From Pantoea cypripedii (GTDB lineage: Bacteria; Pseudomonadota; Gammaproteobacteria; Enterobacterales; Enterobacteriaceae), in contig NZ_MLJI01000001.1 in the NCBI RefSeq assembly GCF_002095535.1, positions 2,345,832 through 2,409,831 of the forward strand: DNA of 64,000 bases. The letters are read 5' to 3'. The notes beneath the pieces were generated by a model. It was given only the letters and a program-made list of their open reading frames with translations, made no database searches and was not told the DNA's origin. Both the position numbers and the translations under genes were made by a program. Shown piece after piece: positions 31,927 through 41,826 of this stretch; position 1 is the first letter of the stretch, and each line of letters begins with the position of its first letter.

Positions 31927-32271
31927 ATGACTATTACGCGTATCGATCCGGAACACCGCATGTCGGAAGCCGTTGTTCATAACCAGACCGTGTATTACAC
32001 CAGCGTACCGGAAAACCTTGATGAGGATGCGGAAGCGCAGACGGCCAATGCGCTGGCGGTGATTGACGCGATTCTGACCCGCGTCGGTTCCGACAAAAGC
32101 AAAATCCTCGACGCCACCCTGTTCCTCGTCGACAAAGCCGACTTCCCGGCGATGAACCGCGCCTGGGATGCCTGGGTATCACCGGGCAACGCACCGGTGC
32201 GCTGCACCGTTCAGGCTGGTCTGATGAATCCGAAATATAAAGTCGAAATCAAGATCATCGCCGCGCTATAA
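31927..32271 (+). CDS. yoaB: RidA family protein YoaB
   Basis: A 114-residue member of the Rid (YjgF/YER057c/UK114) family, whose best-known members deaminate reactive enamines and imines made by PLP enzymes. Conserved segments are VGSDKSKILDATLFLVD and the Arg in PVRCTVQAG, which binds the carboxylate in the active site. The ATG at 31927 has AAGGAG directly upstream. The longer open frame into the yoaA region is not used. It diverges from yoaA, with a 124-base shared promoter region. Confidence 0.94.
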   Translation: MTITRIDPEHRMSEAVVHNQTVYYTSVPENLDEDAEAQTANALAVIDAILTRVGSDKSKILDATLFLVDKADFPAMNRAWDAWVSPGNAPVRCTVQAGLMNPKYKVEIKIIAAL

Positions 32272-32284
32272 CGCGTTTCGGGCG

Positions 32285-32470
32285 TCAGACGTCGTCTTCG
32301 TCGTCTTCAAAACGCGCCCGAATCTGCTCACCCTGGTGGCTCTGGCGAATTTCATGCGCCACCTGGGCAATCGCCTGGCCGCTGGCCATACCGCCCGCCA
32401 TCAGTTCCTGAATACGCTCGACAGCCTGTTGTTGCTGTTCGTGAGATAATGCCGGAAGACCTGAAAACAT
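32285..32470 (-). CDS. yoaH: UPF0181 protein YoaH
   Basis: A 61-residue small acidic protein that matches E. coli YoaH (59 residues): [28 protein letters not shown], two amphipathic helices and an acidic tail (FEDDEDDV). Its function is unknown. The start at 32470 has AGGAGCG seven bases upstream, and the open frame to its left end at 32533 lacks one. It converges with yoaB and diverges from pabB. Confidence 0.92.
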   Translation of the reverse strand: MFSGLPALSHEQQQQAVERIQELMAGGMASGQAIAQVAHEIRQSHQGEQIRARFEDDEDDV

Positions 32471-32581
32471 AACTCGCTCCTGGGAAAAAGGGGACGCATT
32501 ATTCCATGCGGAACAAACAGGTGCCAGCAGCAAAAAAATATGTCAGGCTAACGCCCTTGTTGCTGTTATCTGATTTGTCCC

Positions 32582-33940
32582 ATGATCGTAAAAACCCTCG
32601 CTCTGAATTATACGCCGGATACGCTGCCACAGCTTTTTTCCACCCTTGCTCATCAGCCATGGGCGATGTTGCTGACGTCGGGCCATGCCGATCATGCCGA
32701 TAACCGTTTCGATATCATGACCGCCGACCCGCGCGTCACCCTGGTGACCCGTGGCCCGGCGACAGAAATTACCCAGCAGGATACCACGCTCAGTTCAGCC
32801 GACGATCCGCTCACGCTGGTACAACGCTATTGTGATGCCCTCGGTGTTCAGCCTGCTTTTACGGCGGACTTACCGTTCCAGGGCGGTGCGATCGGTTTAT
32901 TCGGTTACGATCTGGGTCGTCGTTTCGAACACCTGCCACAGCTGGCGCAACAGGATCTCAACACCCCGGATATGGCGGTGGGCATTTATGACTGGGCGTT
33001 AATTGCCGATCATCATCAGCAAAAACTGACACTGGTCGCGCTTGATGACCCCGAGGCACGCTGGCAGTGGTTACAGGCACAAACCGCCCCTGCGCTTCAG
33101 CCCTTTGCCCTCACCAGTGACTGGCAATCCAACCTGAGTTTTGACCAGTATGCTCAGCGCTTTGCCGCTGTGCAGGCTTATATCCAGGCGGGTGACTGCT
33201 ACCAGGTGAATCTGGCCCAGCGTTTTCAGGCCAGTTATCGCGGCGATGAATGGCAGGCGTTTCAGCGCCTGAACGAAACTAATCGCGCACCGTTCAGCGC
33301 CTTTTTGCGCCTGCCGGACAGCGCGATTCTCAGCCTGTCCCCGGAGCGTTTTCTTTCTCTGCAACAACGGGTGATTGAGACCCGACCGATCAAAGGGACC
33401 CGCCCGCGCATGGCCGACCCGCAAGCCGATCGTCAGCAGGCGCAGGAACTGGCTGACGCCGAGAAAGATCGCGCCGAGAACCTGATGATTGTTGACCTGC
33501 TGCGTAATGATATTGGTCGTGTCGCCGAACCGGGCAGCGTCAGCGTGCCGGAACTGTTTGTGGTGGAACCTTTCCCTGCGGTGCATCATCTGGTCAGCAC
33601 GGTGCGCGCACAGTTACCGGCGACCCTTGCCGCCACTGACCTGTTGCGCGCCTGTTTTCCGGGCGGTTCCATCACCGGCGCACCGAAAATCCGTGCGATG
33701 GAGATCATTGAAGAACTCGAACCTCATCGCCGCAATGCCTGGTGTGGCAGTATTGGTTACCTCAGCCTGTGTGGCCGTATGGATACCAGCATCACTATAC
33801 GCACGCTAATTGCCGAAAATCAGCAGTTGTATTGTGCAGCGGGTGGTGGTCTGGTGGCTGACAGCGTCGTCGCGGCGGAGTATCAGGAAACGCTGCACAA
33901 AGTGAATCGTATTCTGCCCAGCCTGCAGGAGCCATTTTAA
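32582..33940 (+). CDS. pabB: Aminodeoxychorismate synthase component I PabB
   Basis: Together with PabA it converts chorismate and glutamine to 4-amino-4-deoxychorismate on the way to p-aminobenzoate and folate. The 452-residue chorismate-binding enzyme has IETRPIKGT with the active-site Lys of the PIKGT motif, [11 protein letters not shown], and the C-terminal WCGSIGYLS...AGGGLVADS blocks. No good Shine-Dalgarno sequence precedes the ATG, so translation may be weak, in keeping with a low-abundance enzyme. nudL starts one base after its stop codon. Confidence 0.97.
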   Translation: MIVKTLALNYTPDTLPQLFSTLAHQPWAMLLTSGHADHADNRFDIMTADPRVTLVTRGPATEITQQDTTLSSADDPLTLVQRYCDALGVQPAFTADLPFQGGAIGLFGYDLGRRFEHLPQLAQQDLNTPDMAVGIYDWALIADHHQQKLTLVALDDPEARWQWLQAQTAPALQPFALTSDWQSNLSFDQYAQRFAAVQAYIQAGDCYQVNLAQRFQASYRGDEWQAFQRLNETNRAPFSAFLRLPDSAILSLSPERFLSLQQRVIETRPIKGTRPRMADPQADRQQAQELADAEKDRAENLMIVDLLRNDIGRVAEPGSVSVPELFVVEPFPAVHHLVSTVRAQLPATLAATDLLRACFPGGSITGAPKIRAMEIIEELEPHRRNAWCGSIGYLSLCGRMDTSITIRTLIAENQQLYCAAGGGLVADSVVAAEYQETLHKVNRILPSLQEPF

Positions 33941-33941
33941 G

Positions 33942-34520
33942 ATGAACGGAGCACTGACCCTCGACCAATTTCTGAGCCGTTTTGTGCTGCAACCCCCGGT
34001 TGCTGCGCCGAAAAGTGTGATTAACGGCCGACGCGCTGCGGTGCTGGTTCCGTTGATTGACGATGTCGAGCCGGGGTTGTTGCTGACACGTCGATCCACA
34101 CATCTGCGTAAACATGCCGGTCAGGTGGCTTTCCCCGGCGGCATGCAGGATGCCAGCGATGACTCGCTGATCCATACCGCCCTGCGTGAGGCGCAGGAAG
34201 AGGTGGGGATTCAACCCGATCAGGTGCAGGTGGTCGGCGTGTTGCCTGCCGTTACCAGCAGCACCGGGTTCGCGGTGACGCCAGTGGTGGGGATTATTCC
34301 CGCCGGGCTGCCGCTCAGCATCAATGCCGACGAAGTCGAAAGTGCCTTTGCCATGCCACTGGCCGAGGCTTTGCGCCTCAGTCGCTACAGCGACCTGACA
34401 CTGCGTCGGGGTCACCGGCAGCATCAGGTTTGGCTCTCCTGGTATGAAGATTATTTTATCTGGGGCATGACCGCTGGCATTATTCGCGCGCTCGGCCAGC
34501 AAATCGCCCTTCCTGCCTGA
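33942..34520 (+). CDS. nudL: Nudix hydrolase NudL
   Basis: A 192-residue Nudix protein of the CoA pyrophosphatase (UPF0035) subgroup, thought to cut CoA and acyl-CoA diphosphate bonds. The UPF0035 signature [22 protein letters not shown] precedes a Nudix box of the form GG...[10 protein letters not shown]. The first Nudix-box glutamate is replaced by an aspartate-rich stretch, as in E. coli NudL. It is coupled to pabB by a TAA-G-ATG junction. Confidence 0.94.
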   Translation: MNGALTLDQFLSRFVLQPPVAAPKSVINGRRAAVLVPLIDDVEPGLLLTRRSTHLRKHAGQVAFPGGMQDASDDSLIHTALREAQEEVGIQPDQVQVVGVLPAVTSSTGFAVTPVVGIIPAGLPLSINADEVESAFAMPLAEALRLSRYSDLTLRRGHRQHQVWLSWYEDYFIWGMTAGIIRALGQQIALPA

Positions 34521-34714
34521 TTTTCCTCTGTGGCATGGCAGCTTGCCATCCTGTCATTTGCTGTTTTTCGCGCCAGCAACGGATAACTATTTCTGTGCTG
34601 TATAATTAGTTTATTTCATGCGAAAAGCTGATCCTGTTGCAGCACCTGCGATTACTATTAGCCGCATAAAACGGCCTGCGCCGTACTAAATAAGATTTGT
34701 GAGGAGTGTCACCG

Positions 34715-36079
34715 GTGATTAGTGTTTTTGACATGTTCAAAGTGGGCATCGGCCCATCCAGTTCGCATACCGTCGGCCCGATGAAAGCGGGTAAACAGTT
34801 TGTCGATCTGCTGGCCGAACAGGGTAAGTTGCAGGATGTCACACGCGTTGCGGTCGATGTCTATGGCTCCCTGTCACTCACCGGTAAAGGTCACCATACC
34901 GATATCGCTATCATTATGGGTCTGGCCGGTGCTGAACCCGCTACTGTGGATATCGATGGCATTCCGGCATTTATTCAGGATGTCGAACAGCGCGAGCGTC
35001 TGCTGCTGGCGAACGGTGCGCATGAAGTGGATTTCCCGCGTGAAGGCGGCATGGTGTTTCGCAGTGAAAACCTGTCTCTGCACGAAAATGGCCTGACGCT
35101 GTACGCCTTTGCCGGCGATCTGCTGATTCTCAGCAAAACCTACTATTCCATCGGTGGCGGTTTTATCGTCGATGAAGAACATTTTGGCCAACCGGTGCTG
35201 GATCAGGTGTCGGTGCCCTGGCCGTTCCACTCCGCCAAAGATTTGCTGAGCCACTGCCGTGAGAGTGGCTTGTCCCTCTCTGGCCTGGTAATGAAAAATG
35301 AGCTGGCGCTGCACAGCCGTGAGGAAATCTACAGCTACTTCGCTAACGTCTGGCAAACCATGCAGGCCTGTATCGATCGTGGCCTGAACACCGAAGGCGT
35401 GCTGCCGGGTCCGTTGCGTGTGCCGCGTCGTGCGGCGTCATTGCGCCGTCTGCTGGTTTCCTCGACCAAGCTTTCCAATGACCCGATGAATGTTATCGAC
35501 TGGGTCAATATGTTTGCCCTGGCGGTAAATGAAGAAAATGCCGCCGGTGGCCGCGTCGTCACTGCCCCCACCAACGGTGCCTGTGGCATCGTGCCTGCGG
35601 TGCTGGCTTATTACGATCATTTTATTGAAAACGTCACACCGGATATTTATATCCGCTATTTCCTTGCTTCCGGTGCCATCGGCGTACTGTATAAAATGAA
35701 CGCGTCGATTTCCGGCGCTGAAGTGGGTTGTCAGGGGGAAGTGGGCGTGGCTTGTTCGATGGCAGCCGCCGGTCTGGCGGAGCTGCTGGGGGCCAGCCCG
35801 GAGCAGGTCTGCGTCGCTGCCGAAATCGGCATGGAACATAACCTGGGTCTGACCTGTGACCCGGTAGCGGGCCAGGTGCAGGTGCCCTGCATTGAGCGTA
35901 ACGCTATTGCCTCCGTCAAAGCCATCAACTCCGCCCGTATGGCGCTGCGTCGTACCAGCGAACCGCGCGTGTCGCTCGATAAGGTGATCGAAACCATGTA
36001 CGAGACCGGCAAAGATATGAACGCCAAATATCGTGAAACCTCACGCGGCGGCCTCGCCATCAAGGTGCAGTGCGACTAG
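34715..36079 (+). CDS. sdaA: L-serine dehydratase 1 SdaA
   Basis: Iron-sulfur enzyme that deaminates L-serine to pyruvate. The 454 residues equal the E. coli length. N-terminal beta domain: MFKVGIGPSSSHTVGPM. C-terminal catalytic domain: TAPTNGACGIVPAVL, GAEVGCQGEVGVACSMAAAG, and the cluster-binding cysteines in GLTCDPVAGQVQVPC. I chose the GTG at 34715 because GAGGAG lies eight bases upstream and E. coli sdaA also begins with GTG. The GTG at 34706 overlaps that Shine-Dalgarno sequence. In E. coli sdaA is controlled by Lrp. Confidence 0.97.
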   Translation: MISVFDMFKVGIGPSSSHTVGPMKAGKQFVDLLAEQGKLQDVTRVAVDVYGSLSLTGKGHHTDIAIIMGLAGAEPATVDIDGIPAFIQDVEQRERLLLANGAHEVDFPREGGMVFRSENLSLHENGLTLYAFAGDLLILSKTYYSIGGGFIVDEEHFGQPVLDQVSVPWPFHSAKDLLSHCRESGLSLSGLVMKNELALHSREEIYSYFANVWQTMQACIDRGLNTEGVLPGPLRVPRRAASLRRLLVSSTKLSNDPMNVIDWVNMFALAVNEENAAGGRVVTAPTNGACGIVPAVLAYYDHFIENVTPDIYIRYFLASGAIGVLYKMNASISGAEVGCQGEVGVACSMAAAGLAELLGASPEQVCVAAEIGMEHNLGLTCDPVAGQVQVPCIERNAIASVKAINSARMALRRTSEPRVSLDKVIETMYETGKDMNAKYRETSRGGLAIKVQCD

Positions 36080-36159
36080 TTCTCCTCTGACACAGCAGCT
36101 TGCTTCGGTGCGCAAAAAAACACCGATTGAACTTTTTTATGCAACTGCTGCTACCTCCG

Positions 36160-36174
36160 TCTGGTTAAACCAGA
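36160..36174. promoter_or_regulatory. FadR-like palindrome upstream of pdeD
   Basis: TCTGGTTAAACCAGA is a perfect 15-base palindrome with seven-base arms. The arms TCTGGT...ACCAGA are the same as those I recall in the FadR operator of E. coli fadB. Related GntR regulators such as PdhR recognise a similar TGGT-N3-ACCA core. It is 148 bases ahead of the pdeD start and 81 bases after the sdaA stop codon. Confidence 0.5.
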
Positions 36175-36187
36175 TAGAGTGATTTAC

Positions 36188-36217
36188 ACGCGGCCCTCGT
36201 TGGCCGCGTTGCTTTTT
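36188..36217 (+). terminator. sdaA terminator
   Basis: ACGCGGCC and GGCCGCGT pair around CTCGTT, then TGCTTTTT follows. It lies about 110 bases after sdaA, so the transcript has a long 3' end that contains the FadR-like palindrome. Confidence 0.75.
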
Positions 36218-36321
36218 CAGTACCGCTTTTTTTCCTGAGCCGTGCTAAACCTGGCCGCCGCTATGCCGATAACTTATACGTTACTTTGGCTTTATTCTTA
36301 GTCCTTGCAAGGTGGTTACTG

Positions 36322-37884
36322 ATGCTCATAGCCCAGCAATTTGTTGGTCAATTTCGCCGTAAGCGTTTGCTTATTGCGTTAGTGATCGCCGCGCTGGTAT
36401 TAATTCTTACGCTGACTTTTCGTTATATCGAAGAGAAGTCACGTATTGAGCAGCAGTCACTGGATTTTGCGTCACGCGCCATCGAACGTTTTGACCGTAT
36501 GTTTTCACCGCTGGATGTCTCCGCCAATAATACCCTCGGCCTGGTTGGCGTATCCTGCCCCGAAGTGCGTTTCCCACTGATTGAAAAAATCGCCGCGCTA
36601 CAAACGGTGCGTTCAATACAGCTGGTGCAAAACGACATCCTGTATTGTTCCAGCATTTATGGTCCGGGTCATATTTCTTTCAGCCAGACCTACCCCGAAC
36701 TGGCGATTAATAATCAGCGCATGATGTTAACCACCGATGATTACCTGTTAAAAGGTTCTCCGGTGCTGTTGTTGTGGACGCCTAAGTCGCTGGATAACCG
36801 CGAAGGTCTGCTTCAGGTGATTAATATCGAACTGATGACCAATTATCTGCTGGAACCGCAGTTGCCGTGGGTCGAACGCGCCATTTTCAACGTTGGCGGC
36901 CAGAGTCTGGAGTATGGCAATCCCCTGATTGAGCCGACCGTGCCGTCAGAAGATGAGGTGGCCTACGACCAGGCATCTCTGCGTTACCCCTATACCATTA
37001 CCCTGTATGGCCCCTCGCCCGCCCGTCTGGCGCTGAGTACCATGCCATCGCAGTTACCACTGGCGGTGCTGCTGAGCTTGTTGATGGGTTATATCGTCTG
37101 GCTGGCGACCGCTAACCGCATGAGCCTTAGCTGGCAAATTAGCTATGGCATCACCGCCAATGAATTTATGGTTTATTGTCAGCCGCTGATTAATGCCAAA
37201 AGCGGCGAATGTGATGGTATCGAATTACTGCTGCGCTGGCATAATCCGCGCCAGGGCTGGATCGCGCCCGATGTATTTATTCCGCTGGCTGAACGACAAA
37301 ATTTAATTGCCCCGCTAACGCGTTTTGTCATCGCTAAAGTGGTGGATGAACTCCCGAACCTGCCGCGTTGCCCCTCCTTCCATATTGCGATTAACGTCGC
37401 CGCCAGCCATTTCCACGATCGGGCGATCGTCGAGGATTTACAGCGCATCTGGTGGCCGGCAAATCCCCTGCCGGGCCTGGTGGTGGAATTGACCGAGCGC
37501 GATGCTTTACCCATCATTGATCAGTCGGTGGTGGCCCAATTGCATGAGATTGGTGTCAGGCTGGCGATTGATGATTTCGGCACCGGACACAGCTCGCTGG
37601 CCTATCTGAAAGACCTCAAGCCGGATGTACTGAAGATCGATAAGATCTTTACCGCAGCCATCGGTACCGATGCTATTAACGCGACCGTGACTGATATGGT
37701 GATTTCACTGGCACAGCGTCTGAATATCGCGCTGGTGGCGGAGGGCGTGGAGACGGCGGAACAGGCGCATTATCTGCGCGAACGTGGTGTGGATCATTTG
37801 CAGGGCTACTTCTATGCCCGTCCAATGCCGATCGAAGATTTCCCTGACTGGCTGGAACAACATCAGGCCCAGTTAAGCGCATAA
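36322..37884 (+). CDS. pdeD: c-di-GMP phosphodiesterase PdeD (YoaD), CSS-EAL type
   Basis: Inner-membrane phosphodiesterase that hydrolyses cyclic-di-GMP. A membrane helix at about residues 14-33 is followed by a periplasmic CSS-motif domain (YCSSIYG, a DsbA/DsbB-sensitive redox switch in this class), a second helix near residue 250 and a cytoplasmic EAL domain. The EAL motif reads ELL. The catalytic residues remain: INVAASHF, VELTERD, AIDDFGTGHSS, VLKIDK, EGVE. The ATG at 36322 has AAGGTGG six bases upstream and aligns with the E. coli N terminus, giving 520 residues. The TTG at 36286 is an unlikely start. Confidence 0.94.
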   Translation: MLIAQQFVGQFRRKRLLIALVIAALVLILTLTFRYIEEKSRIEQQSLDFASRAIERFDRMFSPLDVSANNTLGLVGVSCPEVRFPLIEKIAALQTVRSIQLVQNDILYCSSIYGPGHISFSQTYPELAINNQRMMLTTDDYLLKGSPVLLLWTPKSLDNREGLLQVINIELMTNYLLEPQLPWVERAIFNVGGQSLEYGNPLIEPTVPSEDEVAYDQASLRYPYTITLYGPSPARLALSTMPSQLPLAVLLSLLMGYIVWLATANRMSLSWQISYGITANEFMVYCQPLINAKSGECDGIELLLRWHNPRQGWIAPDVFIPLAERQNLIAPLTRFVIAKVVDELPNLPRCPSFHIAINVAASHFHDRAIVEDLQRIWWPANPLPGLVVELTERDALPIIDQSVVAQLHEIGVRLAIDDFGTGHSSLAYLKDLKPDVLKIDKIFTAAIGTDAINATVTDMVISLAQRLNIALVAEGVETAEQAHYLRERGVDHLQGYFYARPMPIEDFPDWLEQHQAQLSA

Positions 37885-37885
37885 A

Positions 37886-37915
37886 AAACGGCACCCGCAG
37901 GTGCCGTTTGGTTTT
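37886..37915 (+). terminator. pdeD terminator (convergent with yoaE)
   Basis: AAACGGCACC and GGTGCCGTTT pair around a CGCA loop, with more T residues downstream and a run of A residues on the left. It overlaps the yoaE stop region, so it probably works in both directions. Confidence 0.88.
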
Positions 37916-39476
37916 AGGCTTCTTCTTCCTCATCGTGCGGTCGATCGCGGGTCACACGAACCAAATCCACCCGATAATCTGTCGCTTCGATAATCTGGAA
38001 ATGCAGCGGCGGTAAATCAATCACTTCTCCCGGCACCGGCAACTGACCTTTCTGATCAATCAACAGACCCGCCAGTGACGCATGGTCATCTTCTGCTTTC
38101 ACCAACTCGTGATAATCCAGCAGCTGTTGCAGGGAGTGTAAATCGGTGCCGCCTTTTACCAGCCAGCCATCACCATCGGCGATAATGTCCGGGGTTTCAT
38201 CTTCGTCAGGGAATTCACCGGCAATCGCTTCCAGCACGTCAAGCGGGGTAATCAGACCCTGCACCACACCAAATTCGTTGGTGACGATCACGAAGCTGCC
38301 TTTGGCACGACGCAATACGCCTAACAGGTTGATCGGGTCCAGCGTTTCCGGCACCACAATCGGTGGCGTATTGGCAGCGAAAGTCGCCACATCCATGCCG
38401 TGCTCCAGCGCGACCAGCAACTCTTTGGCGCGCACCACACCGATGATCTCATCCAGCTCACCACGACACACCGGGAACAGGCTGTGTGGTGTATCCAGCA
38501 ATTGAATGCGGATTTCGTCCAGCGGACGCTCCACATCTACCCACGAGATTTCACCGCGTGGCGTCATGATGCTGCGAATCGAACGCTGTGCCAGCGTCAG
38601 CACGCCGTTGATCATATAACGCTCTTCATCTTTAAAGGCTTCCTGCGGCAATGCCTCCACCAGCGCTGACTCTTCCGTGTTGACGGCTTGCTTACGCTGG
38701 CGTCCACCCATCAGACGCAGAATCGCTTCTGCGGTACGTTCACGCATCGGACGATGCGCCTGATGACGAATAAAGTTACGACGCGCAATCTGGTTAAACA
38801 GCTCGATCAGGATCGAGAAGCCAATCGCGGCATACAGATAACCTTTCGGAATATGGAAACCAAAACCTTCCGCCATCAGCGACAGGCCGATCATCAACAG
38901 GAAGCTGAGACACAGCACCACCACGGTGGGATGCGCGTTAACAAAACGCGTCAACGGTTTCGAGGCCAAAAGCATGACACCCATGGCGATCACTACCGCC
39001 GTCATCATCACCGGCAGATGGTTCACCATCCCCACAGCGGTGATCACCGCATCCAGTGAGAACACCGCGTCAAGCACCACAATCTGCGTCACCACCGCCC
39101 AGAAGCTGGCATAGCTGCGGTTGCCCTGATGCTCCAGATGGCGGTTTTCCAGTCGCTCGTGCAGTTCCATCGTTGCCTTGAACAACAGGAAGACACCACC
39201 GGCCAGCAGAATTAAATCGCGCCCGGAAAAGCTGAAATCGCCTACGCTGAATAGGGGTCGCGTCAATGTCACCATCCAGGAGATGAGTGACAGCAGGCCA
39301 AGTCGCATCACTAATGCCAGCGACAGACCGATCAGACGCGCTTTATCACGCTGCTTCGGTGGCAGTTTGTCCGCCAGAATGGCGATAAAAACCAGGTTAT
39401 CGATGCCGAGAACAATTTCCAGCACGATAAGCGTCAGCAAACCCGCCCAGATTGAGGGGTCGAAGAGAAATTCCAT
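37914..39476 (-). CDS. yoaE: TerC/CBS/CorC-domain membrane protein YoaE
   Basis: A 520-residue inner-membrane protein. The N-terminal TerC-like region has about seven helices and starts [20 protein letters not shown]. The acidic segments in helices resemble metal transporters of the Alx/MntP group. It is followed by a tandem CBS domain ([14 protein letters not shown] to [19 protein letters not shown]) and a CorC/HlyC-type domain. The length agrees with E. coli YoaE (518). Its function is unknown, and a role in metal or membrane homeostasis is inference. GGAG lies six bases before the ATG at 39476. A long, G+C-rich leader precedes it. Confidence 0.94.
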   Translation of the reverse strand: MEFLFDPSIWAGLLTLIVLEIVLGIDNLVFIAILADKLPPKQRDKARLIGLSLALVMRLGLLSLISWMVTLTRPLFSVGDFSFSGRDLILLAGGVFLLFKATMELHERLENRHLEHQGNRSYASFWAVVTQIVVLDAVFSLDAVITAVGMVNHLPVMMTAVVIAMGVMLLASKPLTRFVNAHPTVVVLCLSFLLMIGLSLMAEGFGFHIPKGYLYAAIGFSILIELFNQIARRNFIRHQAHRPMRERTAEAILRLMGGRQRKQAVNTEESALVEALPQEAFKDEERYMINGVLTLAQRSIRSIMTPRGEISWVDVERPLDEIRIQLLDTPHSLFPVCRGELDEIIGVVRAKELLVALEHGMDVATFAANTPPIVVPETLDPINLLGVLRRAKGSFVIVTNEFGVVQGLITPLDVLEAIAGEFPDEDETPDIIADGDGWLVKGGTDLHSLQQLLDYHELVKAEDDHASLAGLLIDQKGQLPVPGEVIDLPPLHFQIIEATDYRVDLVRVTRDRPHDEEEEA

Positions 39477-39499
39477 CAATGACTCCTTACCAGGGAAAT

Positions 39500-39665
39500 G
39501 CGCACATGCGATCGGGCCTGCGCAGTGAAGCGAGACAGCAGGTCGTTAACGGGTTGGATAACGCCGGAAGGCGTGAAAGCTTGCGCCAGCGGGCGCGGAG
39601 AAAGTGTGAAGCGACGTCGGTGACGGTCCATAAAGGTGAGCTAAAGCCCGGTACTCCTGAGGAAT
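39500..39665 (-). other. G+C-rich structured leader upstream of yoaE
   Basis: About 165 bases with no conserved coding frame, containing several short hairpins such as ACGCC-GGA-AGGCGT and GCGCC-AGC-GGGCGC. It contrasts with the A+T-rich DNA on its left side towards manX. It may be a 5'-UTR with a regulatory RNA fold. I could not convince myself that it is the manganese (yybP-ykoY) riboswitch found at other TerC-family genes. Confidence 0.4.
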
Positions 39666-39788
39666 AAACAGAACGTTAATGTATCAGTTACATTTCTGGC
39701 GTCAAAAAATTTTCTTACATTTACAAACAGTAACAGCCTGAAAGGAGGAGAGATAAAAGCACAAATAAACCCCGTTACGCTCTCAATA

Positions 39789-39804
39789 ACTGACAAACAT
39801 CACA
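39789..39804 (-). promoter_or_regulatory. CRP-like site upstream of manXYZ
   Basis: On the minus strand TGTGA-TGTTTG-TCAGT matches the CRP consensus perfectly in one half and in three of five bases in the other. It lies 183 bases before manX in an A+T-rich promoter region. The E. coli man operon is activated by CRP. Confidence 0.45.
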
Positions 39805-39986
39805 TAAATTATTTTTTCACTCACTAAAATAAATCGCGACCTTATCGCTGTGCAGCGGAAAGTTTTGGCTTATTAATCGATGCTTTTCTTCATCTTAGCC
39901 CGAAACGATCCACATGAATCAACAACGGTAATTTTCATCGATTCCCGGCAAAGCCAGAGAATCTCTCATGCGAACGGAGGTAGCAA

Positions 39987-40949
39987 GTGACCATTGCTAT
40001 TGTAATTGGTACACATGGCTGGGCGGCAGAACAACTGCTAAAAACAGCAGAAATGCTGTTGGGTGAGCAGGAAAATGTCGGATGGATTGATTTCGTTCCC
40101 GGCGAAAATGCAGAAACGCTAATAGAAAAGTATCAGGCACGACTGGTGAATATGGACACCTCAAAAGGTGTGCTGTTCCTGGTTGATACCTGGGGTGGCA
40201 GTCCCTTCAACGCGGCAAGCCGCATCGTGGTAGATAAACCGGATTATGATGTCATCGCCGGTGTCAACATTCCGATGCTGGTAGAAACCCTGATGGGACG
40301 TGATGACAATCCCTCACTGGAGGAGTTAATTCACATCGCGGTCGAAGCCGGTCGTGAAGGCGTGAAAGCGCTGAAAACCGAAACGGCAGAACCCGCTCCC
40401 GCTGCACCGGCCGCCAAAGCCGCACCGCAGCCGCAGAAACCGCTGGCCCCTGGCGAGCATATGAAGATTGGTCTGGCGCGTATTGATGACCGTCTGATTC
40501 ATGGCCAGGTCGCTACCCGCTGGACCAAGGAAACCAACGTCACACGCATCATTGTCGTCAGCGATGAAGTTGCCAACGACCATGTGCGTAAAACACTGCT
40601 CACCCAGGTCGCCCCTCCCGGCGTCACCGCGCATGTGGTGGACGTCGACAAAATGATCCGCGTCTGGAACAACCCGAAATATGGTCGCGATCGCGTCATG
40701 CTGCTGTTCACCAACCCTACCGATGTGGAGCGTATTGTTGAACAGGGTGTGGATATCAAATCCGTCAATATCGGCGGGATGGCGTTCCGTCAGGGCAAGA
40801 CTCAGGTCAACAACGCGGTCTCTGTCGATGAAAAGGATATTGCCGCTTTCCGCAAACTCAATGATCGGGGTATTGAACTGGAAGTGCGCAAAGTTTCTAA
40901 CGACCCGAAACTGAAAATGATGGACCTGATTGCGAAGGTAAATCCGTAA
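39987..40949 (+). CDS. manX: PTS mannose-specific EIIAB component ManX
   Basis: Cytoplasmic phosphotransfer subunit of the mannose/glucose/glucosamine PTS transporter. The IIA domain has the phosphorylated His10 (VIGTHGW). After an Ala/Pro linker (residues about 133-155) comes the IIB domain with its active His172 (RIDDRLIHGQV). The 320 residues compare with 323 in E. coli, the difference being in the linker. The start is GTG with GGAGG seven bases upstream. It is the first gene of manXYZ. Confidence 0.98.
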   Translation: MTIAIVIGTHGWAAEQLLKTAEMLLGEQENVGWIDFVPGENAETLIEKYQARLVNMDTSKGVLFLVDTWGGSPFNAASRIVVDKPDYDVIAGVNIPMLVETLMGRDDNPSLEELIHIAVEAGREGVKALKTETAEPAPAAPAAKAAPQPQKPLAPGEHMKIGLARIDDRLIHGQVATRWTKETNVTRIIVVSDEVANDHVRKTLLTQVAPPGVTAHVVDVDKMIRVWNNPKYGRDRVMLLFTNPTDVERIVEQGVDIKSVNIGGMAFRQGKTQVNNAVSVDEKDIAAFRKLNDRGIELEVRKVSNDPKLKMMDLIAKVNP

Positions 40950-41010
40950 TTCGCCATCTGCGCCTGCGTACGTGGGCGAAAATTCGTGACCTTTGCTTAG
41001 GAGAAATGCA

Positions 41011-41811
41011 ATGGAGATAACCTCGCTACAAATCGTTTTGATATTTATTGTGGCCTGTATCGCCGGGATGGGTTCGATTCTTGATGAGTTCCAGTTCCAC
41101 CGTCCGTTGGTGGCCTGTACCCTGATTGGTGCGGTGCTCGGCGATATGAAAACCGGCATCATCATCGGTGGTACGCTGGAAATGATTGCACTCGGCTGGA
41201 TGAACATCGGTGCCGCCGTGGCCCCCGATGCTGCCCTCGCCTCCATCATCTCAACCATTCTGGTTATTGCCGGTGGTCAGAGCGTCGGTGCAGGTATCGC
41301 GCTGGCAATTCCTCTGGCAGCCGCTGGCCAGGTACTGACCATTATCGTTCGTACTATCACCGTAGCCTTCCAGCACGCGGCCGATAAAGCGGCCGAGAAA
41401 GGTAATCTGTCGGCGATTTCGTGGATTCACGTTTCCGCTCTGCTGTTGCAGGCGATGCGTATCGCGATTCCGGCGTTAATCGTCGCCATTTCGGTCGGCA
41501 CCAGCGCGGTTCATACCCTGCTGAGTTCGATTCCGGAAGTGGTAACTAATGGCCTGAACATCGCCGGTGGCATGATCGTGGTGGTTGGTTATGCGATGGT
41601 AATCAACATGATGCGTGCGGGCTACCTGATGCCGTTCTTCTACCTCGGCTTCGTGACTGCCGCCTTCACCAACTTCAACCTGGTGGCACTGGGCGTGATT
41701 GGTGTGGTGATGGCAGTGCTGTATATCCAGCTGGCGCCGAAATATAACCGTGTTGCGGGCGCTGCTGCGGCCGGTCCTGCGCAAAACGACCTCGACAACG
41801 AACTCGATTAA
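41011..41811 (+). CDS. manY: PTS mannose-specific EIIC component ManY
   Basis: Membrane channel subunit of the mannose PTS, 266 residues as in E. coli, with about six to seven helices. Signature segments include GMGSILDEFQFHRPL and GGTLEMIALGWMNIGAAVAPD. AGGAG lies eight bases before the ATG. The frame continues upstream from a TTG, but that would swallow the ribosome-binding site. It is followed by manZ after 15 bases. Confidence 0.98.
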   Translation: MEITSLQIVLIFIVACIAGMGSILDEFQFHRPLVACTLIGAVLGDMKTGIIIGGTLEMIALGWMNIGAAVAPDAALASIISTILVIAGGQSVGAGIALAIPLAAAGQVLTIIVRTITVAFQHAADKAAEKGNLSAISWIHVSALLLQAMRIAIPALIVAISVGTSAVHTLLSSIPEVVTNGLNIAGGMIVVVGYAMVINMMRAGYLMPFFYLGFVTAAFTNFNLVALGVIGVVMAVLYIQLAPKYNRVAGAAAAGPAQNDLDNELD

Positions 41812-41826
41812 GGAACAGGTGACATC

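Noticed and set aside
39500..39665. Manganese (yybP-ykoY) riboswitch at yoaE
   Set aside because: A GGAGTA-like string is present, but the rest of the conserved core could not be aligned by eye. It is kept only as an unidentified leader.
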